The notes under the pieces: generated by a model | Told to the model about the DNA's origin: nothing | The model's input: only the letters and a program-made list of their open reading frames with translations | Database searches by the model: none | Shown: positions 37,370 to 45,568 of the stretch, one piece after another | Layout of the letters: each line of letters opens with the position of its first letter | Position numbering within the stretch: the stretch's first letter is position 1 | Program-made: the position numbers and the translations under genes | Assembly: GCF_004357995.1 (NCBI RefSeq) | Contig: NZ_SMTK01000001.1 | Coordinates: 558,001-622,000, forward strand | Reading direction: 5' to 3' | DNA: 64,000 nt | Source of the DNA: Arthrobacter crusticola | GTDB lineage: Bacteria > Actinomycetota > Actinomycetes > Actinomycetales > Micrococcaceae

Positions 37370-37400
37370 TTCAACTTCTGGGCCGATGTCGTGTTAGAGT
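37370..37400 (+). promoter_or_regulatory. Probable tRNA promoter
   Basis: TTCAAC (37370-37375) and TTAGAG/TAGAGT (37394-37400) with an 18-19-base spacer, followed by a T run, 46 bases before the mature tRNA. Confidence 0.45.
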
Positions 37401-37445
37401 TTTTTTCGCCGCTTTCGAAGGTTTTCAACCGGAAAAAGCCCACCC

Positions 37446-37529
37446 GCGCGGGTGGCGGAATGGCAGACGCGCTAGCTTGAGGTGCTAGTCCTCTTATTGA
37501 GGGTGGGGGTTCAAGTCCCCCTCCGCGCA
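37446..37529 (+). tRNA. tRNA-Leu (anticodon GAG)
   Basis: 84 nucleotides. The acceptor GCGCGGG pairs with TCCGCGC (last pair G-U) and discriminator A is at 37529. The D-arm carries GGAATGGCAGA; the anticodon stem is CTAGC/GCTAG with loop TTGAGGT, giving anticodon GAG for CUC/CUU. A long variable arm (CCTC-TTATT-GAGG) is typical of class II tRNAs. The T-arm is GGGGG-TTCAAGT-CCCCC. CCA is not encoded in full. A terminator follows six bases later. Confidence 0.97.
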
Positions 37530-37534
37530 CAGCG

Positions 37535-37572
37535 AAGGCCCCGGCCAGAGAAATCTGGCGGGGGCCTTTTTG
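37535..37572 (+). terminator. Rho-independent terminator of tRNA-Leu
   Basis: AAGGCCCCGGCCAGA pairs with TCTGGCGGGGGCCTT around a GAAA loop (one mismatch), followed by a T run broken by one G. Confidence 0.93.
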
Positions 37573-37659
37573 TTTAACCGAACCGGACCGGACCGGACGC
37601 ACAGGCGTCCCGCAGCCCGCTAGGGTGATCGTGGATCTCCTTACGATGAAGGGTGTGGA

Positions 37660-38364
37660 ATGAGCCGCAAGACACTCGTTGACACGGTCGCCGATCAGCT
37701 GCTCGAGCAGATCATCGACGGACGGTATGCGGTGGGGGACGCGCTGCCCGCCGAAGCGGAGATCGCAGGCGAAGCCGGGGTATCACGCCTCACCGTCAGG
37801 GAGGCCCTCAAGGCCCTCCGTGCCCAGAATGTTGTCCGGGTCACCCGCGGCCGCGGCACCTACGTCAATCCTCCCGAGTCATGGACCTCGCTCGAAGCCA
37901 TGGTGAAGGCATCGGACAAGTCCCAGGGGAAGGGTGCCACCTCGACACAGCTCCTTGAAGTGCGGCGGATGATTGAAACGGGAGCGGCGGCCCTCGCTGC
38001 GTCCCGCATGACCGAGCGTGACCTGGCCGGGCTGGGCCGTCATCTGCGGAACATGGAGGAGGCCGCGGCGCGCAACGAGGTCGACGCGTTCGTCGCCGCC
38101 GATATAGCCTTCCACGATGTGATCCTCCGGGCCTCGGGGAATATCTTGCTTCCCGCCCTGTACGAACCGCTCGGCCGGCTGCTCAGCGCCGCACGACGGG
38201 AAACCTCCGCGGTGCCCGACATCCAGCAGCATGCGATCCGGATGCACCGTGAGGTGATGGAGGCCCTCGCAACAGGGGATCCCGAGCTCTCCCGCGCAGC
38301 CATGGACCGCCACATGGACCAGACCTCCGACGACCTGCGCGAGTATGTCCTGAACCAACAGTAG
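37660..38364 (+). CDS. GntR/FadR-family transcriptional regulator (FCD domain)
   Basis: 234 residues. The N-terminal winged helix has LLEQIIDGRYAVGDALPAE, EAGVSRLTVREALKALRAQ and VTRGRGTYVNPP (about residues 10-70). The C-terminal FCD ligand-binding domain follows (LEVRRMIETGAAALAA, DIAFHDVILRASGN, HREVMEALATGD); His residues there usually bind a metal next to a carboxylate effector. It probably represses the adjacent catabolic operon: a palindrome lies immediately downstream of that operon's -10. The gene is 71 bases upstream of the kinase on the same strand. The inducer is inferred to be a sugar acid. Confidence 0.9.
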   Translation: MSRKTLVDTVADQLLEQIIDGRYAVGDALPAEAEIAGEAGVSRLTVREALKALRAQNVVRVTRGRGTYVNPPESWTSLEAMVKASDKSQGKGATSTQLLEVRRMIETGAAALAASRMTERDLAGLGRHLRNMEEAAARNEVDAFVAADIAFHDVILRASGNILLPALYEPLGRLLSAARRETSAVPDIQQHAIRMHREVMEALATGDPELSRAAMDRHMDQTSDDLREYVLNQQ

Positions 38365-38371
38365 AAATCCC

Positions 38372-38419
38372 TTGTATGTAACGAAGATCACCTTTAGACT
38401 CAGATATCAGACATCTGAT
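38372..38419 (+). promoter_or_regulatory. Promoter and GntR-type operator of the sugar-acid operon
   Basis: TTGTAT (38372-38377), a 17-base spacer, then TAGACT (38395-38400). At the expected transcription start lies the palindrome ATCAGA-CA-TCTGAT (38406-38419). A repressor bound there would block initiation. AAAGGAG (38422-38428) serves the TTG start of the kinase. Confidence 0.7.
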
Positions 38420-38435
38420 TACAAAGGAGTTCTCG

Positions 38436-39884
38436 TTGCTGATCGATTCCGCCCTTGCCCCATTTCCCGCCCCCGTCGAGGTGGCCCCGGGTGACCTCGC
38501 CGCTTCCCTGCCGCGCTCGGTCTTCGTCGTCCTCGATGACGACCCCACCGGAACCCAGTCCGTCGCCGATCTCCCTGTCCTCACCTCCTGGGAGGAGGCC
38601 GACATCACCTGGGCGCTGGAGCAGTCCCCTCCGGCCTTCTATGTGCTCACCAACACCCGCAGCCTCAGCGAGGCAGACGCCGAGGCCCGCAACCGCACGA
38701 TCGCCGAAAACTCCCTCCGGGCTGCCGCCCGGCTTGGCCGGGAGCTGGTCTTTGTCTCCCGCGGCGACTCCACGCTGCGCGGCCACTTTCCGCTGGAGAC
38801 GGACGTCCTGGCCCGCGCCATCGTTGCGGAGACCGGCACGGCCATCGATGGGGTGATCATCGCTCCGGCCTTCCCCGATGCGGGGCGGGTGACCATCGGA
38901 TCCGTACACTACATGCGCGACGGCGGGAACCTGGTTCCCGTCGCGGAGACCGAGTTCGCCCGCGACGCGACCTTCGGCTACCGCTCCTCGGATCTCCGGG
39001 ACTATGTCAGCGAGAAAACCCGGGGCCGCTGGCAGGCCCAGGACGTGCTGCCTCTGAACCTCGCCACCCTTCGGGCAGGAGCGGCGGCGATTGCGGACGC
39101 GTTGGACACGGCCACCTCCTCTGCTCCCGTCGTCGCCGACGCCGTCACCGAGGACGATCTCCGGCTCCTGGCCCTCGGGTGCCGGGAGGCACAGCGCCGC
39201 GGCAAGCACTTCCTCTTCCGCGTCGGCCCGCCTTTTGTACGGGCCGCCATCGGCCAGCTCCCCCACCCTCCCCTGACCCGGCCGGAGATCTACGCCGGCC
39301 CCGGGGAGAACAACCGCGGCGGGCTCATCATCGTCGGCTCCCACGTCGGTGTCACGGGCCGCCAGCTCGAGCATCTCAAGGGCAGGTTTCCCAGCGTCCA
39401 TACCGGGGTGATCGACGTCGGCCTCGTCGTCGGGGAGGAAACCCGCGAAGCACACCTGTCCCCGCTCGTTCAGGCCGCAGCCGCGGCGCTGGAGGAGGGA
39501 AACGTCATCATCCATACAAGCCGCCAGCTTGTCAGCGCGGCGACAGGAGAGGAAAGCCTGGCCATCTCCCGGCGGGTCTCTGCCGCGGTCGTCGACGTCG
39601 TCGGCCGGATCCTCGCAGCAACCCCGCCACGTTTCGTCGTAGCCAAAGGAGGAATTACCTCCTCCGATGTGGCCGTCCACGCGCTGAAGATCCGCCGCGC
39701 GATGGTCCGCGGCCCCATGCTGCCGGGAATCGTCTCCCTCTGGGAACCCACCGACGGGCCTGCGCAGGGAATCCCCTACGTCGTCTTCGCAGGAAACGTC
39801 GGATCCGACACTTCGCTCTCCGAGGTCGTAGCAACCCTGACGGCCGAGTCCCCCACCCTCACGACAGCAAAGGAAACGCAATGA
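38436..39884 (+). CDS. Four-carbon acid sugar kinase family protein
   Basis: 482 residues. The N-terminal domain (about 25-240) has VFVVLDDDPTGTQSVADLPVL and VSRGDSTLRGHFPLE. The C-terminal domain (about 275-470) binds nucleotide, with IIVGSHVGVTGRQLE, FVVAKGGITSSDVAVHAL and PYVVFAGNVGSD. Members (OtnK, DtnK, LtnK) phosphorylate 3-oxo-tetronates made from threonate or erythronate. The start is TTG 38436, the only start spaced correctly from AAAGGAG. The stop overlaps the next gene's ATG by four bases. Confidence 0.9.
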   Translation: MLIDSALAPFPAPVEVAPGDLAASLPRSVFVVLDDDPTGTQSVADLPVLTSWEEADITWALEQSPPAFYVLTNTRSLSEADAEARNRTIAENSLRAAARLGRELVFVSRGDSTLRGHFPLETDVLARAIVAETGTAIDGVIIAPAFPDAGRVTIGSVHYMRDGGNLVPVAETEFARDATFGYRSSDLRDYVSEKTRGRWQAQDVLPLNLATLRAGAAAIADALDTATSSAPVVADAVTEDDLRLLALGCREAQRRGKHFLFRVGPPFVRAAIGQLPHPPLTRPEIYAGPGENNRGGLIIVGSHVGVTGRQLEHLKGRFPSVHTGVIDVGLVVGEETREAHLSPLVQAAAAALEEGNVIIHTSRQLVSAATGEESLAISRRVSAAVVDVVGRILAATPPRFVVAKGGITSSDVAVHALKIRRAMVRGPMLPGIVSLWEPTDGPAQGIPYVVFAGNVGSDTSLSEVVATLTAESPTLTTAKETQ

Positions 39885-40789
39885 CCGAATCTCCCTACAC
39901 GGCCGCCGTCCTGGGTCTCGGCGCCATGGGTCTGCCCATGGCGACGCGGCTCGCGGAAAAGCTTGTAGTGCACGGCTTCGACATAGCCGCCGAACGCCTC
40001 GACCTTGCGTCGCAGGCCGGCATCACCACCTTCGACTCGGCTGCAACGGCGGTCAAGGGCGTCGATGCGGTGCTCCTGGCCGTGCGCAGCGGGGACCAGC
40101 TCGTCGACGTGCTGTTCGGAACGAAGGGCATCGCAACGGCCCTTCAGCGCGGCTCGGTCGTCATTATGGCGAGCACCGTCGGCGTAGAAGCCGTCGTCCA
40201 GGTCGCAGACCGCCTGGCGGAGCTCGGCGTCGACCTCGTCGACGCACCCCTCTCCGGAGGCCCCGTCCGCGCCGGCCAGGGTGACCTGCTCATCGTTGTG
40301 GGAGCCTCGCCCCAGGCGCGTGAGACCGCAGCACCCGTTCTGGACCAGCTCGCATCGACGCTGACGGTCGTCGGCGACAAGCCAGGTGACGGCCAGGCGC
40401 TGAAGACGGTCAACCAGCTGTTGTGCGGCATCCATATCGCTGCGGCGGCCGAGGCACTGGCCCTTGCCCACGCGATGGGCCTCGAGCCGGAAAAAACCCT
40501 CGAAGCGCTGCAGGCAGGTGCTGCCGCGTCCTTCATGCTGGGCAACCGCGGTCCCCGAATCCTCCAGGCATGGGACGAGGAGGGCGCCGAAGTGCTCAGC
40601 AGGCTCGACATCTTCGTCAAGGACCTCGGCATCGTCACCAAGGCCGCCCGCGCCGTCTCGCTGCCCACCCCGCTGGCCTCCGCCGCCGAACAGCTCTTCC
40701 TGCTCGGGCAGGCCCAAGGCCACGGCGCGGCCGACGACTCCGCGGTCATCACCGTCATCGCACCGGAAAAACCCTCACCCCAACCCTGA
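39881..40789 (+). CDS. NAD(P)-dependent beta-hydroxyacid dehydrogenase, threonate dehydrogenase-like
   Basis: 302 residues. The Rossmann start VLGLGAMGLPMATRLA (about residues 10-25), the substrate-binding block DAPLSGGPVRAGQGDL (about 120-135) and the catalytic Lys in LKTVNQLLCG (about 174) define the 3-hydroxyisobutyrate dehydrogenase family. Together with the upstream four-carbon acid sugar kinase this fits LtnD, oxidising L-threonate to 2-oxo-tetronate. The aldolase and isomerase that usually complete the route are absent here. Translationally coupled to the kinase (ATGA). Confidence 0.88.
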   Translation: MTESPYTAAVLGLGAMGLPMATRLAEKLVVHGFDIAAERLDLASQAGITTFDSAATAVKGVDAVLLAVRSGDQLVDVLFGTKGIATALQRGSVVIMASTVGVEAVVQVADRLAELGVDLVDAPLSGGPVRAGQGDLLIVVGASPQARETAAPVLDQLASTLTVVGDKPGDGQALKTVNQLLCGIHIAAAAEALALAHAMGLEPEKTLEALQAGAAASFMLGNRGPRILQAWDEEGAEVLSRLDIFVKDLGIVTKAARAVSLPTPLASAAEQLFLLGQAQGHGAADDSAVITVIAPEKPSPQP

Positions 40790-40825
40790 ACCCACGATCT
40801 GTCCCTCGGTTAAAGGAGACTGGCA

Positions 40826-42274
40826 ATGAGCACCTTCCTTCTACTCCTCACGGCGGTTGCAGCCGTGGCGCTGCTCCTCGTGGCGGTCATTCGATTCAAG
40901 ATTCCCGCCTTCCTGGCGCTGCTCCTGGTCAGCGTCCTCACGGCCCTTGTCACCGGCATTCCGATCGGCGACATCATCGCGACGGTCATCGAGGGGATGG
41001 GCGGGACCCTCGGCTCCGTCGCCATCCTCGTCGGGCTGGGCGCGATGCTCGGCAAGATGATCGAAGTCTCCGGCGGCGCCGAAGCGCTTGCGGGCAGATT
41101 CACCTCCATCCTCGGGCCGAAACGGGTCATCGCGGCCCTGACGGCAGCGGCCTTCGTGCTGGCCATTCCCGTGTTCTTCGATGTCGGGTTCATCATCCTT
41201 GTGCCGATCATTTACGGCTTCGCCAAGGCCGCCGGCGTCAGTCCGGTCAAATTCGGGCTGCCAGTCGGCGGCATCATGCTGGCCATCCACGTGGTCGTGC
41301 CTCCGCACCCCGGCATCGTCGGAGGCGCCGGAGTGCTTGGCGCCGACATCGGCTGGATCACCATCCTCGGCCTCGCCATCTGTGTCCCGGTGGGGGTCCT
41401 CGGCTATTTCGTCGCGAAGCGCCTCAACCGCAGGGACTTCTCAATGCTTCCGGCCACGGCCGAGCAGTTCCGGCTCTTCGGCACCGGAACCTCCGACGTC
41501 GAGCGCGAAGCGGCGGCAACAGGCGGTTCCCCGGATCCCGCGGCAGGTGCGTCCGCCGCGGGCCGCAGCACGGCCGTCAAGGTCAAGGCGCCCTCGGCCG
41601 GGATGATCATCGCCCTCATCGTCCTTCCCATCGCCATGATCATGCTCGGAACAGTGGGCAGCGTCCTCCTGCCCGAGGAGAGCGGCGCCCGGGCCGTGCT
41701 CTCGTTCATCGGCGCACCGATCTTCGCCCTGCTGGTCACCCTCTCCCTCACCTACTACTTCTTGGGCGTCCGGCGGGGCTGGTCCTCCGAGCGGACAGGA
41801 GAGGTCATGGACTCCGCGCTGGCCCCCACGGCCATCGTGATCCTTGTCACCGGTGCGGGCGGCGTCTTCGCCAAGGTGCTGACCACCTCGGGCATCGGCA
41901 CCGCCCTCGCCGACACCCTCAGTGCCGCAGGACTGCCGGTCCTGCTCCTCGGATTCGTGCTGGCCGCGGTGCTGCGCGCCTCCCAGGGGTCGGCAACGGT
42001 CGCCATCATTACCACGGCGGGCCTGCTTGCGGCCTCGGTGACCGGCGGCGGATTCACGACCGTGCAGGTCGCGCTCATCGCCATCGCCATCGGGTTCGGC
42101 GCCCTCGGACTCTCGCACATCAATGATTCCGGCTTCTGGATCGTCACCCGCTTCCTTGGCCTGTCCGTGGCTGACGGCCTGCGCACCTGGACTGTCCTGA
42201 CCACCGTCCTGGGCCTGGCCGGTTTCCTCCTCACGGGCCTCGCGTGGATCCTCGTGTCGGCGGTCGGCCTCTAG
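40826..42274 (+). CDS. GntP-family sugar-acid:H+ symporter
   Basis: 482 residues with 12 or more hydrophobic helices. The GntP signature is visible in IPVFFDVGFIILVPIIYGFAK and HVVVPPHPGIVGGAGVLGADIGW, and later ASQGSATVAIITTAG with GLSHINDSGFWIVTRFLGLS. The family imports gluconate and other hydroxy-acids; in this operon threonate or a similar four-carbon acid is the likely cargo. The ATG at 40826 has AAAGGAG upstream, 36 bases after the dehydrogenase. Last gene of the GntR-controlled operon; no hairpin terminator is seen in the 38-base gap that follows. Confidence 0.92.
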   Translation: MSTFLLLLTAVAAVALLLVAVIRFKIPAFLALLLVSVLTALVTGIPIGDIIATVIEGMGGTLGSVAILVGLGAMLGKMIEVSGGAEALAGRFTSILGPKRVIAALTAAAFVLAIPVFFDVGFIILVPIIYGFAKAAGVSPVKFGLPVGGIMLAIHVVVPPHPGIVGGAGVLGADIGWITILGLAICVPVGVLGYFVAKRLNRRDFSMLPATAEQFRLFGTGTSDVEREAAATGGSPDPAAGASAAGRSTAVKVKAPSAGMIIALIVLPIAMIMLGTVGSVLLPEESGARAVLSFIGAPIFALLVTLSLTYYFLGVRRGWSSERTGEVMDSALAPTAIVILVTGAGGVFAKVLTTSGIGTALADTLSAAGLPVLLLGFVLAAVLRASQGSATVAIITTAGLLAASVTGGGFTTVQVALIAIAIGFGALGLSHINDSGFWIVTRFLGLSVADGLRTWTVLTTVLGLAGFLLTGLAWILVSAVGL

Positions 42275-42312
42275 GCTCCAACCCTGTCGGAACCCGAGGT
42301 TAGGCTGGGACT

Positions 42313-42732
42313 ATGCTGCCGTCCGCCACGACCCCGCCCGACCCCATCAGGGTCGACATCGTCTCTAACGGCACCCCGTGGTGGGAGGTGGTCAGCTCGT
42401 TCGGGCCGCTGGCCATCCTCCTGACGGCGGTCATCACTGGAGTGTTCGCGTGGCGGAACGTCCGGGACCGCCGGGAGGCGGACCAGCGCTCCCAGTGGTG
42501 GGCCCGGGCCGAATGGGCGCTTGACGCGGCCATGTCCGAGGACCCTCCGCGCCAGGAGATCGGCCTGGGCGTCCTGGACAGCCTCGCCGCCAGCGACCTC
42601 GCCGGCCCCGAGGAGGTGGCGATCCTCGAGGTCGCGTGGGCGCGGTTCCTCCCGTCGGAAGTGGACGGGGTTGACGGCGTGGGAGAGAATGGAGCAGCAG
42701 GGGAACCGATCGTGGAGGAGGCAGGGCAATGA
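42313..42732 (+). CDS. Hypothetical protein with one membrane helix
   Basis: 139 residues. A hydrophobic segment FGPLAILLTAVITGVFAW (about residues 30-47) is followed by a charged region (RNVRDRREADQRSQWWARAEWAL). An alanine/glutamate-rich tail follows. No family is recognised; the amphipathic WWARAEWALD helix after the membrane segment is its most distinctive part. TAGGCT ends six bases before ATG 42313, the leaderless-type pattern. Its TGA overlaps the next small ORF (ATGA). Confidence 0.7.
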   Translation: MLPSATTPPDPIRVDIVSNGTPWWEVVSSFGPLAILLTAVITGVFAWRNVRDRREADQRSQWWARAEWALDAAMSEDPPRQEIGLGVLDSLAASDLAGPEEVAILEVAWARFLPSEVDGVDGVGENGAAGEPIVEEAGQ

Positions 42733-42908
42733 GCGCAACCGCAAGCCGCAATGTGAACGCGGGACGCCGCCAGCCCGCCGACCACCCCGCCCAGGGCGAC
42801 GAGCAGCGGGTCCGGATCCGTGCAGCACGCCTGCGGCTGACCACCGACCGGAAGCTGGGCAAGGAAACGCCCTCCTGGGTGAAGCAGCTGGCGAAAAAGC
42901 CGTTGTAG
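42729..42908 (+). CDS. Small basic hypothetical protein (59 residues)
   Basis: 59 residues, translationally coupled to the preceding gene through an ATGA overlap. It is strongly basic, with RIRAARLRLTTDRKLGKETP in the second half and a C terminus WVKQLAKKPL that looks like genuine protein. No family is recognised. The first third of the coding sequence lies in a 48-base segment duplicated at 44320-44367. It could be a partner of the membrane protein encoded upstream. Confidence 0.6.
   Translation: MSATASRNVNAGRRQPADHPAQGDEQRVRIRAARLRLTTDRKLGKETPSWVKQLAKKPL
42741..42788. repeat. 48-base duplicated segment, copy 1
   Basis: About 90 percent identical (five mismatches) to 44320-44367 in the same orientation. 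This copy lies inside the small ORF at 42729-42908. Confidence 0.7.
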
Positions 42909-42959
42909 GACGCACCCCGGGCGGACCGGGCAGCACGTCGTCTGTGCTTGGATGATTCA

Positions 42960-43550
42960 ATGGCTTTCACACCCCTGACACTCACCGGTTCCCGGGTTGT
43001 CCTCGAACCCCTCGCCCACCGTCATTACCAAGGGCTGATTAATGCCGTCCGTGACGGTGAGCTGTGGAATCTCTGGTACACGAGCATTCCCTCCCCCGAA
43101 GGCATGGCGGAGGAAATCGACCGCCGGCTTGCGCGTCAGGCGGAAGGAGAGATGCTTCCTTTCACGACCTTGGACGCGCGGACCGGCGAGGTGCTGGGGA
43201 TGACGACCTTTTGCGACATCGACAGGGCGACGCCACGCGTGGAGATTGGCTACACCTGGAACCGGCTGTCGACCCAGCGGACCGGAACCAACGCCGAAAG
43301 CAAGCTCCTGCTGCTGACCCACGCCTTCGAAACCGAGGGCTGTGCCTCCGTGACCTTCACGACCCACTGGCACAACCTCCAGTCGCGGGAGGCCATCGCC
43401 CGGCTTGGGGCCCGCCAGGACGGTGTGCTCCGCGCCCACAGCCGCATGGCCGACGGCACCCTGCGGGACACCGTTGTCTTTTCGATCACTGCCCCCGAGT
43501 GGCCTGCGGTCGCATCCGGTCTTCGTCACCGCCTCGATCGGGCCCGCTGA
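42960..43550 (+). CDS. GNAT family N-acetyltransferase
   Basis: 196 residues. It starts LTLTGSRVVLEPLAHRHYQGL, has VLGMTTFCDIDRATPRVEIGYTWNRLSTQRTGTNAESKLLLLTHAFE in the acetyl-CoA-binding core, and SREAIARLGARQDGVLRAH toward the end. This is the RimJ/RimL-like pattern that acetylates amino groups of small molecules or N termini. Target unknown. The start ATG 42960 is chosen over TTG 42948. It stands alone between hypothetical genes; the 138-base gap after it shows no gene. Confidence 0.9.
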   Translation: MAFTPLTLTGSRVVLEPLAHRHYQGLINAVRDGELWNLWYTSIPSPEGMAEEIDRRLARQAEGEMLPFTTLDARTGEVLGMTTFCDIDRATPRVEIGYTWNRLSTQRTGTNAESKLLLLTHAFETEGCASVTFTTHWHNLQSREAIARLGARQDGVLRAHSRMADGTLRDTVVFSITAPEWPAVASGLRHRLDRAR

Positions 43551-43688
43551 CACTCTTCTGGACCCGAAGGCTGTCCGCCGGCTCCATCGTCACCGCCCTG
43601 GGAATCCCGTGGCTGCGTTTGACGGGGCCGTCCAGCTCGCGTTTCACGAATTCCCGGCCACCGCACAACTGGGCGTTGAGCCCCGAGT

Positions 43689-44183
43689 TCAACGCTTCTT
43701 GCCCCCGACACCCGGAACGGATGCGACCTGTTGCATCCACGCCGCGATCTGCCGTTCATCGAGGTCATCCACGGATTCAAGCTCCACGCCCCGCGTCGAC
43801 TTGCCCATTCCCACCGGCGTCACCGGCGGTACAGGCTTCAGCGCCGCGCCACCGATGAACATGAGCTTGACGTGGTCGGCGAAGCCACCGCAGCTGAAGC
43901 ACCAGCCGTCGCCGACGCCGTAATACGCCATGCCCCACTTCACTGAGCGCTGGAGGTCGGGCAGCGTCTTGGCAGCCAGCGCATCCACTGCTGCGGCGAT
44001 GCCACGCTGCGGCTGGGGAAGACTGGCGATGTACGCGTGGACCGGCTTGTCCCCGATCGCCGCTTTTGCCGGGCTTGCCCGGCCTGTCATGGCTTCCGGC
44101 AGGGCCCAAACGGCGTCGCCGGGTGCCGAAGCGCCCGTGGCCAATTTCCGAACATCGCTCTCCCCGATCTCCTGGCCGTCCAT
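43689..44183 (-). CDS. DUF1801 domain protein (YdhG/iron-chaperone-like fold)
   Basis: 164 residues. The DUF1801 core begins at VHAYIASLPQPQRGIAAAVDALA, continues LPDLQRSVKWGMAYYGVGDGW, and contains CGGFADHVKLMFIGGAAL. This is the small alpha/beta fold shared with YdhG and frataxin-like proteins; function in bacteria is not settled. The N-terminal 45 residues are extra. TAGCAT ends six bases before ATG 44183, another leaderless-type start. Convergent with the GNAT gene. Confidence 0.85.
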   Translation of the reverse strand: MDGQEIGESDVRKLATGASAPGDAVWALPEAMTGRASPAKAAIGDKPVHAYIASLPQPQRGIAAAVDALAAKTLPDLQRSVKWGMAYYGVGDGWCFSCGGFADHVKLMFIGGAALKPVPPVTPVGMGKSTRGVELESVDDLDERQIAAWMQQVASVPGVGGKKR

Positions 44184-44319
44184 GGCGAGATGCTAGTCCT
44201 TTCAGTTCGCGGATGGGGCGGCGCAACCGGCGCAACTGGCGACGCACGTTCGCGTCGTCGGCGGTGTACCGTCCTGGGACTCGAACAGCAGCGCATCGAA
44301 GCCGCTACTGGCGACTTTG

Positions 44320-44367
44320 GCAAGCCGCAACGTGAACGCGGGGCACCGCCAGTCGGCCGACCACCCC
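44320..44367. repeat. 48-base duplicated segment, copy 2
   Basis: Second copy of the segment at 42741-42788, here in the 221-base spacer between the DUF1801 gene and the APH-like gene. The remaining spacer holds two ACTGGCGAC copies and no gene. Confidence 0.7.
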
Positions 44368-44404
44368 ACCGGGCTCGCGTGGATCACGGAACCTGCGCCC
44401 GGCT

Positions 44405-45361
44405 TCAGCTGCGTGCGGTAAGCCTCTGGCGGAGCCAGCCGAGGACGGCATCCCCCTGCTGCCGCTGAAAGGTCCGCAGCGTGGGCAGTCCGGCCGGTGG
44501 CGGCTGGCGGGCGGCGTCGGTGAAGTAGGCGCCGAACCCCGAAAGGACACCGTCGATGCTCTGCGGCGCAACCCCGCCGAAGATCGGGTGGCTCCCCAAA
44601 ATGGGCTCCACCTCGAAGGCCGGATCGAAGACCCGGATGTTGATCAGGACGCTCAGCGCGTCGAACCACCCGGCACCGACACACGCCCAAGGCCAATCCA
44701 CAAGCACCGCCGCGTCGGCCGGGGTGATCAGGATGTTGTCGGCCCGCAGATCGGTATGTACGAGGCACTCGCCCCGGAGGTCCTCCACGCCGCGTGCCGC
44801 CAGCCGTTCGAGGAAGTCCAGATTCTCCAGAACCCAGCCGTCGGCGTCCTGCGGCGGATCGGCCCGTACGCGCTCCCAGCCGGCGAACTCGGGGCCGACT
44901 TCCGAGGCCAGGTCGGGAAGGTGGCCCAGCGCCGGGAGGACCGGTGTCCAGGCCACCGTCAGCAAGGCATCGAGGACCAGTCCCACCTCGTCGGACTGCC
45001 AGGGAAGGTGGGGGTGGCGTCCATCCACGTCGGTGAGCACGAGGGCAATCCATTCGCCGTCGTCGAACGCGCCAATCAGGGACGCCGTGGGCAGGTTCCC
45101 GGGCAGGACGGCGGCGACAGCAGCTTCCTTCCGGTGAATGCCCGGTGAGGCGGCGTTCAGGGCAGGGCCCACCGCCTTGACGAACGCCCGCCGGCCGGTG
45201 GCGGTCACCACCCGGTCCGCGCTGCCGGGGGAGAATCCTCCCTGCTGGCCGGCAAACTCGGCCACGGGTTCCCCAAGGACTCCTTCGACGCCGGCCCGGA
45301 CGTGCGCGGGCAGGTCGTTCCAGCCGATCCGGGGACTCCACTGTGGCTGCATGGGCCTCAT
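44405..45361 (-). CDS. Aminoglycoside phosphotransferase (APH)-like kinase
   Basis: About 318 residues. The kinase-like fold is shown by a Brenner motif LVHTDLRADNILI (HxDxxxxN, about residues 203-215) and the metal-binding VLVDWPWACVG (about 221-231). The N-terminal lobe has FVKAVGPA with the ATP-binding Lys. Such enzymes phosphorylate diverse alcohols; antibiotic resistance cannot be concluded. Start is ATG 45361; a second ATG at 45352 follows CATAAT by seven bases and is also plausible. It lies alone within the accessory-looking block. Confidence 0.82.
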   Translation of the reverse strand: MRPMQPQWSPRIGWNDLPAHVRAGVEGVLGEPVAEFAGQQGGFSPGSADRVVTATGRRAFVKAVGPALNAASPGIHRKEAAVAAVLPGNLPTASLIGAFDDGEWIALVLTDVDGRHPHLPWQSDEVGLVLDALLTVAWTPVLPALGHLPDLASEVGPEFAGWERVRADPPQDADGWVLENLDFLERLAARGVEDLRGECLVHTDLRADNILITPADAAVLVDWPWACVGAGWFDALSVLINIRVFDPAFEVEPILGSHPIFGGVAPQSIDGVLSGFGAYFTDAARQPPPAGLPTLRTFQRQQGDAVLGWLRQRLTARS

Positions 45362-45568
45362 TATGCCTGCCGGTTCTTGGCGGGTGGGCACTGTCGACGC
45401 GTAGCATCACCGCGAGCCCACCGAAAGGGGCTAGGTTGTGCCAATGAGATTCGAAGCGGGGGCGGACTCGATCCAAGGGTGCGGTCAGCCCTGGACGCCG
45501 CTCTGCCTCCGGCGCGGCCGAAACACCGGGCTGGCTCCGGCGGAACGGGCGCGTCGGAGTGATGCCGG

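Noticed and set aside
40423-42126. A 567-codon open frame over the dehydrogenase and GntP genes
   Set aside because: Arg/His/Gly-rich nonsense product in a shifted frame over two well-supported genes.
42434-42985. Minus-strand frame sharing PAFTLRLA with another minus-strand frame at 44202-45476
   Set aside because: The similarity is fully explained by the 48-base DNA duplication; neither frame looks like a protein.
43551-43688. Possible gene remnant between the GNAT and DUF1801 genes
   Set aside because: No frame of 138 bases shows a recognisable protein fragment; left unannotated.
44405-45361. Antibiotic-resistance call for the APH-like kinase
   Set aside because: Only the general APH fold is supported; many such proteins phosphorylate metabolites and no resistance context is present.
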